This document shows, piece by piece, positions 54,733 to 64,000 of a stretch of 64,000 nucleotides of DNA. The notes under the pieces were generated by a model that was not told where the DNA came from, did not search any database, and saw nothing but the letters and a program-made list of their open reading frames with translations. Numbering within the stretch: position 1 is the first letter of the stretch; each line of letters opens with the position of its first letter. Both the position numbers and the translations under genes were made by a program. This stretch comes from Novosphingobium album (ex Liu et al. 2023) (lineage in GTDB: Bacteria; Pseudomonadota; Alphaproteobacteria; Sphingomonadales; Sphingomonadaceae), in the NCBI RefSeq assembly GCF_029076845.1, contig NZ_JARESE010000015.1:124001-188000 (forward strand), written 5' to 3'.

Positions 54733-56005
54733 CCGGCTGGTCCACCGCAATGTCGCGCTGATCGTCGGCGTCGTGCTGGCCGGGCAAGTGATCGCCGGGC
54801 TGCTGGTCATGGCGCTGGTGGTGCGCCCGCAAGTCGATCGCGTCGCCAGCGTCACTGCCGACACCATCCTGGCGCTGTCGCAGATCATGCGCGATCTGCC
54901 CGAGGATCGGCGCGCGGTGCTGATCGCGCGGATCGAGCGGAGCGGCGAGCTGGCGATCCGCCGCGATGCCCAGGCGCCCCTTGGCGGCCGGCGCTTTCCC
55001 AATTTCATCGAGCGGCAGTTCATGCGCGCGCTGTCGGAACGGCTGGCGGGCGCGGACCGGCTGCAATGGCGCAGCGATCGCGGGCGGCGGCTGTGGTTCC
55101 GGCTCGATCTGGGCGGTGAGCCCTACTGGGTCAGCGTCACCCCGCCGACCCGGCGCGGCGCGCTGACCAGCCTGGTCCTGGCGTTCTTCACCGCCTTCGT
55201 GATCGCGGTGATCTGCGGCCTGCTGCTGCAGCGCCGGCTGAACGCGCCGCTGATGCGCGTGGCGCGCGCGGTCGATAGCTGGGGGCCGGACCATGCCGGG
55301 CCGCCGCTCGACACGTCGGGGCCTGAGGAAGTGGCGGCGGTGGCGGGCGCGTTCAACCGCATGACCGATCGCTTGCGGCGCGACGAGGCCGAGCGCTCGC
55401 TGATGCTGGCGGGCGTGAGCCACGATCTGCGCACCCCGCTCACGCGGTTGCGGCTCTGCCTGGAAATGATGGACGCGCGCGATCCCGAGCTGGAAGCCAC
55501 CGCCGCACGGCAGGTCGACCGGATCGAGGCCATGCTGGAGCAGTTCCTCGATTTCGCGCGCGGCTTCGAGAACGAACTGCCCGCGCCGATCGACATGCGC
55601 GCATTGCTGCGGACAGTGGCGAACGATGCCGCGCCCGCCGGAGCCATCGCGGTCGATGCGCCCGAGGGGCTGGTGGTTTCGCTGCGGCGCGATGCCTGCG
55701 CGCGGGCGGTGGGCAATCTGGTGGGCAACGCGCTCAAGCACGGGGCGCCGCCCGTCGCCATCGCGGCGCGGCGGGCGGGGGCCATGCTGGAGATCGCGGT
55801 GAGCGACGCGGGCGCGGGCATGGATGCGCAGAGCGCCGCCGGGTTGCTGCGCCCGTTCGCGCGCGGCGATCGCGCGCGCGGCGGCGACGGCGCCGGGCTG
55901 GGCCTGGCCATCGCCGACCGGGTCGCGGCGGCGCATGGCGGAACGCTGGCGTTCGAACGGCGCGCCGGCCGCTTCGCCGCCGTGCTGCGGCTCAGGCCGG
56001 GGTGA
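54725..56005 (+). CDS. EnvZ-like sensor histidine kinase
   Basis: A 426-residue kinase. It has TM1 at ~10-33, a ~110-residue periplasmic sensor, TM2 at ~150-168 and a HAMP domain (RRLNAPLMRVARAVD...). The phospho-acceptor is His233 in GVSHDLRTPLTRL. The ATPase domain has the N box NLVGNALKHG and G boxes (DAGAGM, GDGAGLGLAIA). It overlaps the regulator gene by 8 bp, so it is its cognate partner. The stimulus is unknown. Confidence 0.92.
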   Translation: MFSRLVHRNVALIVGVVLAGQVIAGLLVMALVVRPQVDRVASVTADTILALSQIMRDLPEDRRAVLIARIERSGELAIRRDAQAPLGGRRFPNFIERQFMRALSERLAGADRLQWRSDRGRRLWFRLDLGGEPYWVSVTPPTRRGALTSLVLAFFTAFVIAVICGLLLQRRLNAPLMRVARAVDSWGPDHAGPPLDTSGPEEVAAVAGAFNRMTDRLRRDEAERSLMLAGVSHDLRTPLTRLRLCLEMMDARDPELEATAARQVDRIEAMLEQFLDFARGFENELPAPIDMRALLRTVANDAAPAGAIAVDAPEGLVVSLRRDACARAVGNLVGNALKHGAPPVAIAARRAGAMLEIAVSDAGAGMDAQSAAGLLRPFARGDRARGGDGAGLGLAIADRVAAAHGGTLAFERRAGRFAAVLRLRPG

Positions 56006-56049
56006 TGGCGGATGCCGCCGCCTTCCCCGCCGGGGCAGGGCGCGCGGGT

Positions 56050-56253
56050 TCAGCCTTCGAACAGGTCGAGATAGGCGACGACGTCGTTGTCGGTGGCGAT
56101 GAACAGGCCGTCCTGCACATGTTCGGGCTCGGCCGCGGCGATCGCCATGGCTTGTTCCAGCGGGCCGTAGAACAGCGTGGTCGCCGCGCCGCCCTCTGGC
56201 CCGCCGTCAAGGTGATAGAGCCGCACGCCGGCCGTGCCGAAGGTGGTGCGCAT
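56050..56253 (-). CDS. Small conserved protein of unknown function
   Basis: A 67-residue acidic protein. It shows YHLDGGPEGGAATTLFYG and IATDNDVVAYLDLFEG, with regular helix/strand alternation. Its ATG overlaps the stop of the DUF4169 gene (TGATG), so it is translated with it, downstream of fumC. No domain was recognised. Confidence 0.65.
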   Translation of the reverse strand: MRTTFGTAGVRLYHLDGGPEGGAATTLFYGPLEQAMAIAAAEPEHVQDGLFIATDNDVVAYLDLFEG

Positions 56254-56498
56254 CAGTCCTCGCCCCGCTCGCGCTTCGCGCCCTCGAGCCCGGCACTGTC
56301 AAGCTTCGCGCCGTCAAGCCGCGCTCCGTCAAGCTTCGCGCCGTCCACCAGCCGGTCCAGCCGCCGGGCCTCGTGCTCGGCCAGCGTGCGCTCGGCCCTG
56401 GTGCGCCCGTGCCTGGCGCGCATCGCATCGGCGTGAACGGTGGCTTCGGCGCGCTTCTTCGCCTTGCGCGCGGTGCGGAGGTTGATGATCTTGGCCAT
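56253..56498 (-). CDS. DUF4169-family small protein downstream of fumC
   Basis: An 81-residue basic protein beginning MAKIINLRTARKAKKRAEA, the DUF4169 signature, continuing RARHGRTRAERTLAEHEARRLD. The C-terminal third is an unusual tandem run of five-residue units (AKLDG ARLDG AKLDS AGLEG). In alphaproteobacteria this family typically sits after fumC, as here (14-bp gap). Function unknown. Confidence 0.8.
   Translation of the reverse strand: MAKIINLRTARKAKKRAEATVHADAMRARHGRTRAERTLAEHEARRLDRLVDGAKLDGARLDGAKLDSAGLEGAKRERGED
56283..56342. repeat. Four tandem 15-bp units within the DUF4169 gene
   Basis: Units 56283-56297, 56298-56312, 56313-56327 and 56328-56342 share the pattern GTCAAGCTTCGCGCC with few changes (the second and fourth are identical) and encode the five-residue repeats at the protein's C-terminus. 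In-frame expansion or loss is likely between strains. Confidence 0.75.
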
Positions 56499-56512
56499 GG
56501 CGTGCTGCCTTA

Positions 56513-57913
56513 TCAGATCTTGGCCGCCGGGCCGAGCATGTCTTCGGGGCGGACGACGCGATCGAAGGTTTCGCCATCGACATAGCCGCTGGCGATCGCC
56601 GCCTCGCGCAGCGTGGTGCCTTGCGCATGGGCGGTCTTGGCGATCTTCGCCGCCTTGTCATAGCCGATCGTGGGCGCCAGCGCGGTGACGAGCATCAGCG
56701 AATTGGCCAGCCCGCGCGCGATATTGTCGCGGCGCGGCTCCAGGCCGACAAGCAGATGCGCGGTGAAGCTTTCCGCCGCGTCGCCCAGCAGGCGCACCGA
56801 TTGCAGCACGTTGTAGGCCATCACCGGGCGATAGACGTTCAGCTCGAAATGCCCCTGGCTGTCGGCGAACGTCAGCGCCGCGTGATTGCCGAAGACTTGC
56901 GCGCAGACTTGCGTCATCGCCTCGCACTGCGTCGGGTTGACCTTGCCGGGCATGATCGAGGAGCCGGGCTCGTTCTCGGGCAGTGCCAGTTCGCCAAGGC
57001 CCGAGCGGGGGCCCGAGCCGAGCAGGCGGATGTCGTTGGCGATCTTGAACAGCCCGGCGGCCAGCGTGGCGATCGCGCCGTGGGTGAACAGCAGCGCGTC
57101 CTGCGCGGCGAGCGCTTCGAACTTGTTCGGCGCGGTGACGAACGGCAGCCCGGTGTCGCGGGCGATCTCGGCGGCGATGGCGGCGGCGAAGCCCGCCGGC
57201 GCGTTGAGCCCGGTGCCCACCGCCGTGCCGCCTTGCGCCAGCTCGCAGATGCCCGGCAGGGTCATCTCGATCCGCGCGATCCCGGCGGTGACTTGCCTTG
57301 CATAACCGGAGAACTCCTGCCCCAGCGTCAGCGGCGTCGCATCCTGCGTGTGCGTGCGGCCGATCTTGACGATGTCCTGCCAGGCCATCGCCTTGGCATC
57401 CAGCTCGCCCGCCATCGCGCGCAGCGCCGGCAGCAGGCGGTGGGCAATCTCGGTCATCGCCGCGACATGGATCGCGCTGGGGAAGGTATCGTTGGAGGAC
57501 TGGCCGCGATTGACGTGATCGTTGGGATGGACCGGGCTTTTCGCGCCCGGCGCGCCGCCCAGCAGCACATTGGCGCGGTTGGCGATCACTTCGTTGGCGT
57601 TCATGTTGCTTTGCGTGCCCGATCCGGTCTGCCAGACGACCAGCGGGAAATGATCGTCGAGCGCCCCGGACACGACTTCGCCGGCCGCTTGGGCAATGGC
57701 ATCGGCGATCTCCGGCGGGATTTCGCCGAGCCGGGCGTTGACCCGCGCCGCCGCCCGCTTGATCACGCCGAGCGCGCGGATCACCGGGCGCGGCATCTTC
57801 TCCTCGCCGATCCTGAAGTTCTCGAACGAGCGCTGCGTCTGCGCGCCCCACAGCCGATCCGCCGGAACGGCGATCTCGCCCATGGTGTCGCGTTCGATCC
57901 GGGTCTGCGTCAC
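56513..57913 (-). CDS. fumC: Fumarate hydratase class II
   Basis: A 466-residue class-II fumarase. The family signature [11 protein letters not shown] is present, with [28 protein letters not shown] and [13 protein letters not shown] (the latter two provide catalytic residues). It interconverts fumarate and malate in the TCA cycle and links to the fumarate produced by the fahA step. Followed by two small genes on the same strand. Confidence 0.97.
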   Translation of the reverse strand: MTQTRIERDTMGEIAVPADRLWGAQTQRSFENFRIGEEKMPRPVIRALGVIKRAAARVNARLGEIPPEIADAIAQAAGEVVSGALDDHFPLVVWQTGSGTQSNMNANEVIANRANVLLGGAPGAKSPVHPNDHVNRGQSSNDTFPSAIHVAAMTEIAHRLLPALRAMAGELDAKAMAWQDIVKIGRTHTQDATPLTLGQEFSGYARQVTAGIARIEMTLPGICELAQGGTAVGTGLNAPAGFAAAIAAEIARDTGLPFVTAPNKFEALAAQDALLFTHGAIATLAAGLFKIANDIRLLGSGPRSGLGELALPENEPGSSIMPGKVNPTQCEAMTQVCAQVFGNHAALTFADSQGHFELNVYRPVMAYNVLQSVRLLGDAAESFTAHLLVGLEPRRDNIARGLANSLMLVTALAPTIGYDKAAKIAKTAHAQGTTLREAAIASGYVDGETFDRVVRPEDMLGPAAKI

Positions 57914-58008
57914 GCTGCGTCCTCCTTGCTGCCTGTGCGCGGCAGATAGGCATTCGGCGGAACGGTTTCACCCGTCCCGCCGAAGCCGGCAGCCAAAGTC
58001 CGGCGCGA

Positions 58009-58434
58009 TCAGTCGCGCGTCACCGCGAAGCGGCCGCCGCCCAGCGCGAAGACATTGAGCAGGCCGCCGGCGATCGCCAGGTTCTTGAAGAAGTGGATGA
58101 ACTGGTTCTGGTCGCCCAGCGCGGCGTGGAAGAACACCGCGGTCGCGACGCTGAACGCGGCGATCACCAGCGCGACGATGCGGGTGCGATAGCCGATGGC
58201 CAGCGCGATGCCGCCCAGCACTTCCACCGCGATCGCGCCGGCCAGCGCCAGCGTGGGCAAGGGCAGGCCGGCCGAGGCGATATAGCCGATCGAACCGGCC
58301 GGGTCGGCGATCTTGGACAGGCCGCTCAGCAGGAAGATCGTGGCGATCAGCACGCGGCCGGCAACCGCGGCGATATCGCGCGCATGGCTGTCGGTGGCGG
58401 GGCGGGGGGCGAAATCGAGCGTGGTCTGGGTCAT
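58009..58434 (-). CDS. DoxX-family membrane protein
   Basis: A 141-residue protein with four transmembrane helices (about 25-45, 55-80, 85-105, 115-135). It has the DoxX core motif LLSGLSKIADPAGSIGYIASAGLP and ends in GGGRFAVTRD. Members are small inner-membrane proteins sometimes linked to thiol or quinone redox chemistry. The start at 58434 has AAAGGA upstream; a longer frame upstream lacks the family N-terminus. Confidence 0.87.
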   Translation of the reverse strand: MTQTTLDFAPRPATDSHARDIAAVAGRVLIATIFLLSGLSKIADPAGSIGYIASAGLPLPTLALAGAIAVEVLGGIALAIGYRTRIVALVIAAFSVATAVFFHAALGDQNQFIHFFKNLAIAGGLLNVFALGGGRFAVTRD

Positions 58435-58767
58435 GGAGATGTCCTTTCGGTCTTGTCGGGGGTAACAGGCGTGGATGCGGTCGGCGGGAGGTTTCCCGCC
58501 GTTGGCTTGCTGGATAAGCGGCAAGCGCACTCCAAGAAATTGGGATAAAATCGGCCAAGATGTTCGAAAAATCCGAATAAGGCCGAACCGGGGAACTTCC
58601 ACGCGCGTGCCGGGTTGCCTGCCGCCATGCGGGACAGGGAAACCGCGCAGGGAAAAATGCGGACGCGCGATGGTGTCGGTTTCTTGGCGAGCGTCCTATA
58701 TGGACGGAATCGGCAAGGCCGGGCGGCTCCAGGCCCGGACGATGCAGACAGTTTCGCGGAGAAGACG
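58435..58767. other. 333-bp divergent intergenic region, DoxX / NAD-GDH
   Basis: No convincing gene lies here. A relatively AT-rich patch (58538-58580) may hold promoter elements for either gene. No clear hexamer pair or hairpin was found. In-frame codons upstream of the glutamate dehydrogenase start look like untranslated leader. Confidence 0.5.
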
Positions 58768-61700
58768 ATGACCGCTACCCAGACCACCGCCGCCGCGCGG
58801 CGCCGCAAGGCCGCCGGCGCGCCCGAGCTTGAGGCGGAGATCGCCGCCAATATCCGCGACTCGCTGCTGCCGGGCGATGGCCCGTTCGAACCGGGCTGGG
58901 TGGAGGACGCCGCCGCGTTCCTGCTCGCCGCCGCGCGCACCCGCCAGCCGGGCGAGCCGGCGATCGAGATGGCGACGGTGAGCGAAGGCCACCGCCACTT
59001 GCGCATCGCGCTGGTGAACGATGACATGCCGTTCCTGGTCGATTCGGTGGCTTCGGCCATTTCCGCCAGCGGGCTGGTGATCGATCGGCTGGTCCACCCG
59101 GTCATGCCGGTGCGGCGCGACGGCGAAGGCCAGCTTGTCGCGCTGCCGCCCGCGCGCGATGGTGACAGCACCGACGAATCGATGATCTATATCGAGACCG
59201 CGCGCGTCGATGCGAAGGAGCGCCGCGCGCTGCTCCAGACGATCAGCGCCACGCTGGCCGACGTGCGCGCGGCCGTGGCCGACTGGCCGCGCATGGTCGA
59301 GGCGATGACGCTGGACGCCGCCAGCCTGGCCGACAGCGAGGGCGCGCAACTGCTCAAGTGGTTCTGCGGCGGCATGTTGACCCAGCTTGGCCACGTCACG
59401 CGCCGGCGCGACGGCAGCCATGCGCAGCTGCTGGGCGTGTGCCGGCGCAGCGCGCGCGCGATCCTGGCCGATCAGAGCTATGCCCGCGCCTTCGCCTGGT
59501 TCGACGAGGCGCTGGCGAAAGGCGAACTGCGCGCGCCGATGATCGTCAAGGCGAACCACATCGCCACGGTGCACCGCCGCGTCCCGCTGGACCTGTTCAT
59601 CGTGCCGGTGATCGAGGAGGGCAAGGTCGCCGCGCTGTCGGTCCACGCCGGCATCTGGACCAGCGCCGCGCTCAGCACGCCGCCCGATCGGGTGCCCTAC
59701 TTGCGCCAGCAGCTCGCCGGGCTCAGCGCCAAGCTGGGCTTCGATCCCAATGGCCACACCGGCAAGGCGCTGACCCACGCGCTCACCAGCCTGCCGCACG
59801 ATCTGGTGGTGAGCTTCAGCGAAACCGATGTCGAGCGCGTGGCGACGGCGATGACCAGCCTGGTCGATCGCCCGCGCCCGCGCCTGCTGCTGGTGGAAGC
59901 GCCGCTGGCGCGCCACCTGCTGGCCTTCGTCTGGCTGCCGCGCGACATGCATTCGACCGAGATGCGCCACAATATCCAGACCATGGTCGAGGAAGCGGTG
60001 GGCGCCCCGACGCTCGACTGGAGCTTGCAGGTGGAAGCGGGCACGCTGGCCATGCTGCGCTATGTGCTCGACATCCGCGACGTGTCCGGCCTGCCTTCGG
60101 AGCAGGAGCTGGACGCCCACCTGCAGACCATGCTGCGCGGCTGGGGCGAGGCGGTGGAAGCCGCGATCGCCGCCGAGGGCGAAGCCTCGCGCGCCGTGGC
60201 GATCGCCGCGCGCTATGCCGAGGCGTTCCCGCTGGCCTATCGCACCGATTACGGCGCCACCGAGGCGGCGATCGACATCCGCCACATGCGCCGGCTGGCC
60301 GGCGGCGAGAGCGAGGATGCGCAGACGCGCGCCGGCCGTCGCGACGCGCGGCTCTATCGCCATGCGGCCGATGAGCCGGGCCGCCTGCGGCTGAAGATCT
60401 ATCAGTACGAAGGCAGCCTGCCATTGTCCGACGCGGTGCCCGCGCTGGAGAACTTCGGCTTCCGCGTGCTGGCCGAAATGCCCACCCCGCTCGATCACGG
60501 GCGGATCGGCACGATCCACGATTTCCTCCTGGCCCTGCCCGCCGGGCGCGAGGCGGACGCCGTGCTCAAGCTGGCGCCGATCATCGAGGACGCGCTGTGC
60601 GGCGTGCTCAACGCCACGGGCGAGGATGATGCGTTCAACCGGCTGATCCCCGGCCTGGGCCTGTCCACCCGCGAGGCGACCTGGCTGCGCGCGATGTATC
60701 GCTATCTGCGCCAGACGGGCACCAGCTATACGATCGGCACCGTGGTGGAGGCGCTGCACAATGCGCCGCAAGTGACGCTGGGCATTGTCGACCTGTTCCG
60801 CGCGCGGCACGATCCGGCCTATGCGCGCGATCGCCAAGCGGCCGAGGAAAACGCCGCCGATGCCATCCGCATGGGGCTGGCCGCCGTCGCCGCGATCAAC
60901 GACGATCGCGTGCTGCGCCTGTTCCGCAGCATCGTCGATGCCGTGCTGCGCACCAATGCCTTCACCCCGGCCGCGAAGGAAGCGCTGGCCTTCAAGCTCG
61001 ATTCCGCGCTGGTGCCCGGCTTGCCCCGGCCGGTGCCGTGGCGCGAGATCTTCGTCTATTCGCGCCGGGTGGAAGGCATCCACTTGCGCGCCGGCCCGAT
61101 CGCGCGCGGCGGCTTGCGCTGGTCCGACCGGCGGGACGATTTCCGCACCGAGATCCTGGGCCTGATGAAAGCGCAGCGCGTGAAGAACGCGGTGATCGTG
61201 CCGACCGGCGCCAAGGGCGGCTTCTACCCCAAGCAATTGCCCGATCCCGCGCGCGATCGCGCCGGCTGGGCGGCCGAGGGGCAGGCCGCGTATGAGATCT
61301 TCATCCGCGCGCTGCTTTCGGTGACGGACAATATCGTGGCCGACAAGGTGGTCCATCCCGAAGGCATGGTGATCCGCGACGGCGAAGACCCCTATTTCGT
61401 CGTCGCCGCCGACAAGGGCACCGCGAAGTTTTCCGACGTGGCCAACGGCATTGCCGAATCCGCCGATTTCTGGCTGGACGATGCCTTCGCCAGCGGCGGC
61501 TCGAACGGCTATGACCACAAGGCCATGGGCATCACCGCGCGCGGCGCGTGGATCTCGGTGCAGCGCCACTTCCGCGAGATGGGCGTGGACGTGCAGGCCG
61601 ATCCGGTGCGCGTCGCCGGCTGCGGCGACATGTCGGGCGACGTGTTCGGCAACGGCATGTTGCTGTCGCGCTCGATCCGGCTGGTCGCCGCCTTCGACCA

Positions 61701-63498
61701 TCGCCATGTGTTCATCGATCCCGATCCCGACGCGGGCCGGAGCTGGGCCGAGCGCAAGCGCCTGTTCGACTTGCCGCATTCGAGCTGGGACGATTATGAC
61801 AAGGCGCTGATCTCCAAGGGCGGCGGCGTCTGGCCGCGCACCTTGAAGCGCATCCCGCTGTCCGACCAGATGCGCGCGCTGCTCGATACCGACGCGGCCG
61901 AGATGGAGCCCGAGGCGCTGATCTCGGCGATCCTGGCCGCGCCGGTGGACCTGCTGTGGTTCGGCGGCATCGGCACCTACATCAAGGCTTCGGCCGAGAA
62001 CAACGCCGCGGTCGGCGATCCGACGAACGATCCGCTGCGCATCGACGGCGCGACGGTGCGCGCCCGCGTGATCGGCGAAGGCGCCAACCTGGGCGTGACG
62101 CAGGCGGGCCGGATCGAGTTTTCCAGCCACGGCGGGCGGATCAACACCGATTTCATCGACAATTCGGCCGGCGTCGATTGCTCCGACAACGAAGTGAACA
62201 TCAAGATCGCGCTGGCCGCCGCGCGCCGCGCGGGCAAGCTGTCCGAAGCCAAGCGCGTCGCCTTGCTGCGCGCCATGACCGACGACGTCGCCGAACTGGT
62301 GCTGGAGGACAACCGGCACCAGGCGCTCGCGCTCTCGATCGCCGAGCGGGGCGGCGCGCCGGCCATGCCCTCGCACATCCGCCTGATCGAGCTGCTGGAG
62401 GATTCGGGCAACCTGGACCGGCGCACCGAGGGGCTGGCCGAAAGCGAGGCGCTGTCGCGCCGGGCGCTGGAAGGGCGCGGGCTGACCCGGCCCGAGCTGG
62501 CCGTGCTGCTGTCCAGCACCAAGCTGGTGCTGCAGGAAGCGATCGAGCAAAGCACGCTGCCCGAAGACCCCGGCCTGGCCGCGCTGCTGCTCGCCACGTT
62601 CCCGCAAGCGATGCAGGACAAGTTCGCCCGCGTCATCAAGGGCCATCGCCTGCGCCGCGAGATCATCGCCACCAAGCTGGCGAACCGCATCGTCAATCGC
62701 CTGGGCATCGTCCATCCGTTCGAGCTGGCCGAGGAGGAAGGCGTCGATATCGCGCAAGTCGCCGCCGCCTTCACCCTGGCCGAGCGGCTGTTCGGCCTGG
62801 GCGAGCTGTGGACCCGGCTGGAACAGGCCGACATGCCCGAGAGCGCGCGCCTGGCGCTGTTCGATCGGCTGGCCGTGGCGGTGCGCGGCCACATGGCCGA
62901 CCTGCTGCGCGCGGGCGCCGGGCGGATCACCCCGTCAGAGCTGGAAGCACGGCTGGCGGGCAGCGTCACCGCGCTCTCGCGCGAATTGGCGGACCTGCTG
63001 GGCGAAGGCGCGCGGGCCCATTCGGAAAAGCTGCGCGCGGCCTTCGTCGCCGAAGGCGCGCCCGATGCCGAAGCGGCGGCGGTGGTCCACCTGTTCGACA
63101 TGGACGGCGCCGCCGGCATCGCCGAGCTGGCCGCGACGACCGCCATCGCCCCGCGCCGGCTGGTCGCCGCCTTCACGCGCATCGGGGCGGGGCTGGGACT
63201 GGACTGGGCGCAGACCACGGCGGCGCTGATGAATCCGTCCGACCCGTGGGAGCGGCTGCTGGTCGCCGGGCTGGCGCGCGATTTCCAGCAGATGCGGCTG
63301 GACTTCCTCAAGGGGCTGGCGCGCGGCAAGGCGGCCAAGGCCGATCCGGTCCGCGCGGTGGAGCAGTGGGGACAGGCCCACCTCGCCTCGATCCGCGCCT
63401 TCCGCGCCATGGTGAAGCGCGCCGAGGCGACGCTGCCCGTTGCCCCGGCGATGCTGGCGCAGATCGCCAGCCAGGCGCGCAACCTGCTGGCGCGGTAG
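58768..63498 (+). CDS. gdhB: Large NAD-specific glutamate dehydrogenase (GDH180 type)
   Basis: A 1576-residue enzyme. N-terminal ACT-like regulatory domains fill the first half. The catalytic core in the second half has GGLRWSDRRDDFRTEILGL, the active-site lysine Lys816 in PTGAKGGFYPK, GSNGYDHKAMGIT and a dinucleotide-binding region VAGCGDMSGDVFGNGM. A helical C-terminal domain follows. It oxidatively deaminates glutamate to 2-oxoglutarate with NAD. The length matches the L_180 subfamily. The start at 58768 has GGAGAAG upstream. Confidence 0.94.
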   Translation: MTATQTTAAARRRKAAGAPELEAEIAANIRDSLLPGDGPFEPGWVEDAAAFLLAAARTRQPGEPAIEMATVSEGHRHLRIALVNDDMPFLVDSVASAISASGLVIDRLVHPVMPVRRDGEGQLVALPPARDGDSTDESMIYIETARVDAKERRALLQTISATLADVRAAVADWPRMVEAMTLDAASLADSEGAQLLKWFCGGMLTQLGHVTRRRDGSHAQLLGVCRRSARAILADQSYARAFAWFDEALAKGELRAPMIVKANHIATVHRRVPLDLFIVPVIEEGKVAALSVHAGIWTSAALSTPPDRVPYLRQQLAGLSAKLGFDPNGHTGKALTHALTSLPHDLVVSFSETDVERVATAMTSLVDRPRPRLLLVEAPLARHLLAFVWLPRDMHSTEMRHNIQTMVEEAVGAPTLDWSLQVEAGTLAMLRYVLDIRDVSGLPSEQELDAHLQTMLRGWGEAVEAAIAAEGEASRAVAIAARYAEAFPLAYRTDYGATEAAIDIRHMRRLAGGESEDAQTRAGRRDARLYRHAADEPGRLRLKIYQYEGSLPLSDAVPALENFGFRVLAEMPTPLDHGRIGTIHDFLLALPAGREADAVLKLAPIIEDALCGVLNATGEDDAFNRLIPGLGLSTREATWLRAMYRYLRQTGTSYTIGTVVEALHNAPQVTLGIVDLFRARHDPAYARDRQAAEENAADAIRMGLAAVAAINDDRVLRLFRSIVDAVLRTNAFTPAAKEALAFKLDSALVPGLPRPVPWREIFVYSRRVEGIHLRAGPIARGGLRWSDRRDDFRTEILGLMKAQRVKNAVIVPTGAKGGFYPKQLPDPARDRAGWAAEGQAAYEIFIRALLSVTDNIVADKVVHPEGMVIRDGEDPYFVVAADKGTAKFSDVANGIAESADFWLDDAFASGGSNGYDHKAMGITARGAWISVQRHFREMGVDVQADPVRVAGCGDMSGDVFGNGMLLSRSIRLVAAFDHRHVFIDPDPDAGRSWAERKRLFDLPHSSWDDYDKALISKGGGVWPRTLKRIPLSDQMRALLDTDAAEMEPEALISAILAAPVDLLWFGGIGTYIKASAENNAAVGDPTNDPLRIDGATVRARVIGEGANLGVTQAGRIEFSSHGGRINTDFIDNSAGVDCSDNEVNIKIALAAARRAGKLSEAKRVALLRAMTDDVAELVLEDNRHQALALSIAERGGAPAMPSHIRLIELLEDSGNLDRRTEGLAESEALSRRALEGRGLTRPELAVLLSSTKLVLQEAIEQSTLPEDPGLAALLLATFPQAMQDKFARVIKGHRLRREIIATKLANRIVNRLGIVHPFELAEEEGVDIAQVAAAFTLAERLFGLGELWTRLEQADMPESARLALFDRLAVAVRGHMADLLRAGAGRITPSELEARLAGSVTALSRELADLLGEGARAHSEKLRAAFVAEGAPDAEAAAVVHLFDMDGAAGIAELAATTAIAPRRLVAAFTRIGAGLGLDWAQTTAALMNPSDPWERLLVAGLARDFQQMRLDFLKGLARGKAAKADPVRAVEQWGQAHLASIRAFRAMVKRAEATLPVAPAMLAQIASQARNLLAR

Positions 63499-63502
63499 GC
63501 GG

Positions 63503-64000
63503 CTACTTCAGCGCAGTGGCGAAGAGCGTTTCCAGTTCCGCCCAGTGCCGTTCGGCGGCGGGCTCGTCGTAGACGGGAAAGTCCGCCATGGTCCAGCCGT
63601 GGAGCGCGCCGGGGTAGATCCCGCAGTGGTGATCGACCCCGGCATCGGCCAGCGCGCGCTCCAGCCGCTCGGCCATCTCGGGCGGATAGGAAGCGTCGGC
63701 ATCGGCCCCGGCGACATGGATGCGCCCCCGCATCGCGGGCGCCAGCCGGTGCGGGCTGAGCGCGTCGTCGGTGGCCAGGTTGCCGCCGTGGAAGCTGGCG
63801 GCGGCGGCGATCCGGTCAGGATAGGTGCCGGCAGCGGCCAGGGCCATGGCGCCGCCCATGCAATAGCCGGTGGCGCCCACCTTCCGGCCCGAGACATCGG
63901 TGCGCGCGTCGATATGGGCCAGGAACGCGGCCGTGTCCGAGGCGGCGCGGGCATTGTCGATCGTGGCGAAGAGATGGCCCAGCTTTTCGCGGAACGTGCC
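63503..64000 (-). CDS. Dienelactone hydrolase family protein (5' end outside window)
   Basis: The last ~165 residues of an alpha/beta hydrolase, still open at the window edge. The nucleophile elbow GYCMGGAMAL carries the cysteine nucleophile typical of dienelactone hydrolases. The Asp is in HVAGADADASYP and the His in YPGALHGW. Only 4 bp separates it from the convergent GDH gene. The exact substrate, a dienelactone or another ester, is unknown. Confidence 0.85.
   Translation of the reverse strand, partial: GTFREKLGHLFATIDNARAASDTAAFLAHIDARTDVSGRKVGATGYCMGGAMALAAAGTYPDRIAAAASFHGGNLATDDALSPHRLAPAMRGRIHVAGADADASYPPEMAERLERALADAGVDHHCGIYPGALHGWTMADFPVYDEPAAERHWAELETLFATALK

Noticed and set aside
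58696..62892. 1398-codon open frame opposite the glutamate dehydrogenase
   Set aside because: Complementary to a confidently identified enzyme; Arg/Gln/His-rich and without motifs.

Overview
The window is high-GC DNA that reads like the chromosome of an alphaproteobacterium of the order Sphingomonadales (Novosphingobium/Sphingomonas-like). This placement is an inference from gene content: TonB-dependent receptors with an ECF sigma/FecR pair, the very large (1576-residue) NAD-glutamate dehydrogenase, an intracellular PHA depolymerase, a fumC-DUF4169 pair, a stand-alone flagellin gene and a compact bioFHCDA operon. Genes are dense on both strands. No rRNA, tRNA, CRISPR array or insertion sequence was recognised.

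Layout. 0-3.6 kb: end of a TonB receptor and a secreted M14 zinc carboxypeptidase. 3.7-8.5 kb: an alpha/beta hydrolase, then a LysR regulator divergent from a YeiH-type exporter, followed by a Tat-exported molybdopterin sulfite oxidase and its cytochrome c, which together look like a sulfite-handling module. 8.6-16.0 kb: a PhoD-type phosphatase, then a minus-strand set (ECF sigma, FecR anti-sigma, STN-type TonB receptor, glycerophosphodiesterase) that suggests cell-surface signalling tied to organophosphate use. 16.3-19.6 kb: rpsF-rpsR-rplI, divergent from a JmjC ribosomal oxygenase and an RluE-type pseudouridine synthase. 19.7-27.2 kb: PHA depolymerase, GST, SDR, flagellin, DUF808 membrane protein, and a Mur ligase divergent from an LD-carboxypeptidase (probable peptidoglycan recycling). 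27.3-36.6 kb: fabD-fabG, dnaN, an FAD ferredoxin-NADP reductase, a membrane PAS-GGDEF-EAL-PilZ protein and lepA.

36.6-39.1 kb is the outlier: an AT-rich island with atypical codon use that carries a STAND/NACHT NTPase with an N-terminal nuclease-like domain. Its reading frame is split exactly at an A8 homopolymer. It resembles bacterial NLR-like antiphage proteins and is the best candidate here for an unusual system.

39.2-47.4 kb: a helix-turn-helix protein, a flavin monooxygenase with an FMN alpha-hydroxy acid oxidase, and an Lrp regulator divergent from a phenylalanine/tyrosine catabolic operon (phhA-hppD-VOC-maiA-fahA). That operon lacks a recognisable homogentisate dioxygenase and has a small VOC enzyme in that position. 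47.5-51.9 kb: the biotin operon. 52-64 kb: a sterol-desaturase-like protein, EF-hand and secreted proteins, an OmpR/EnvZ-type two-component pair, fumC with two small genes, DoxX, NAD-GDH and a truncated dienelactone hydrolase. Several convergent gene pairs are closed by palindromic hairpins, some sharing a GGAAATGCGC-like core.
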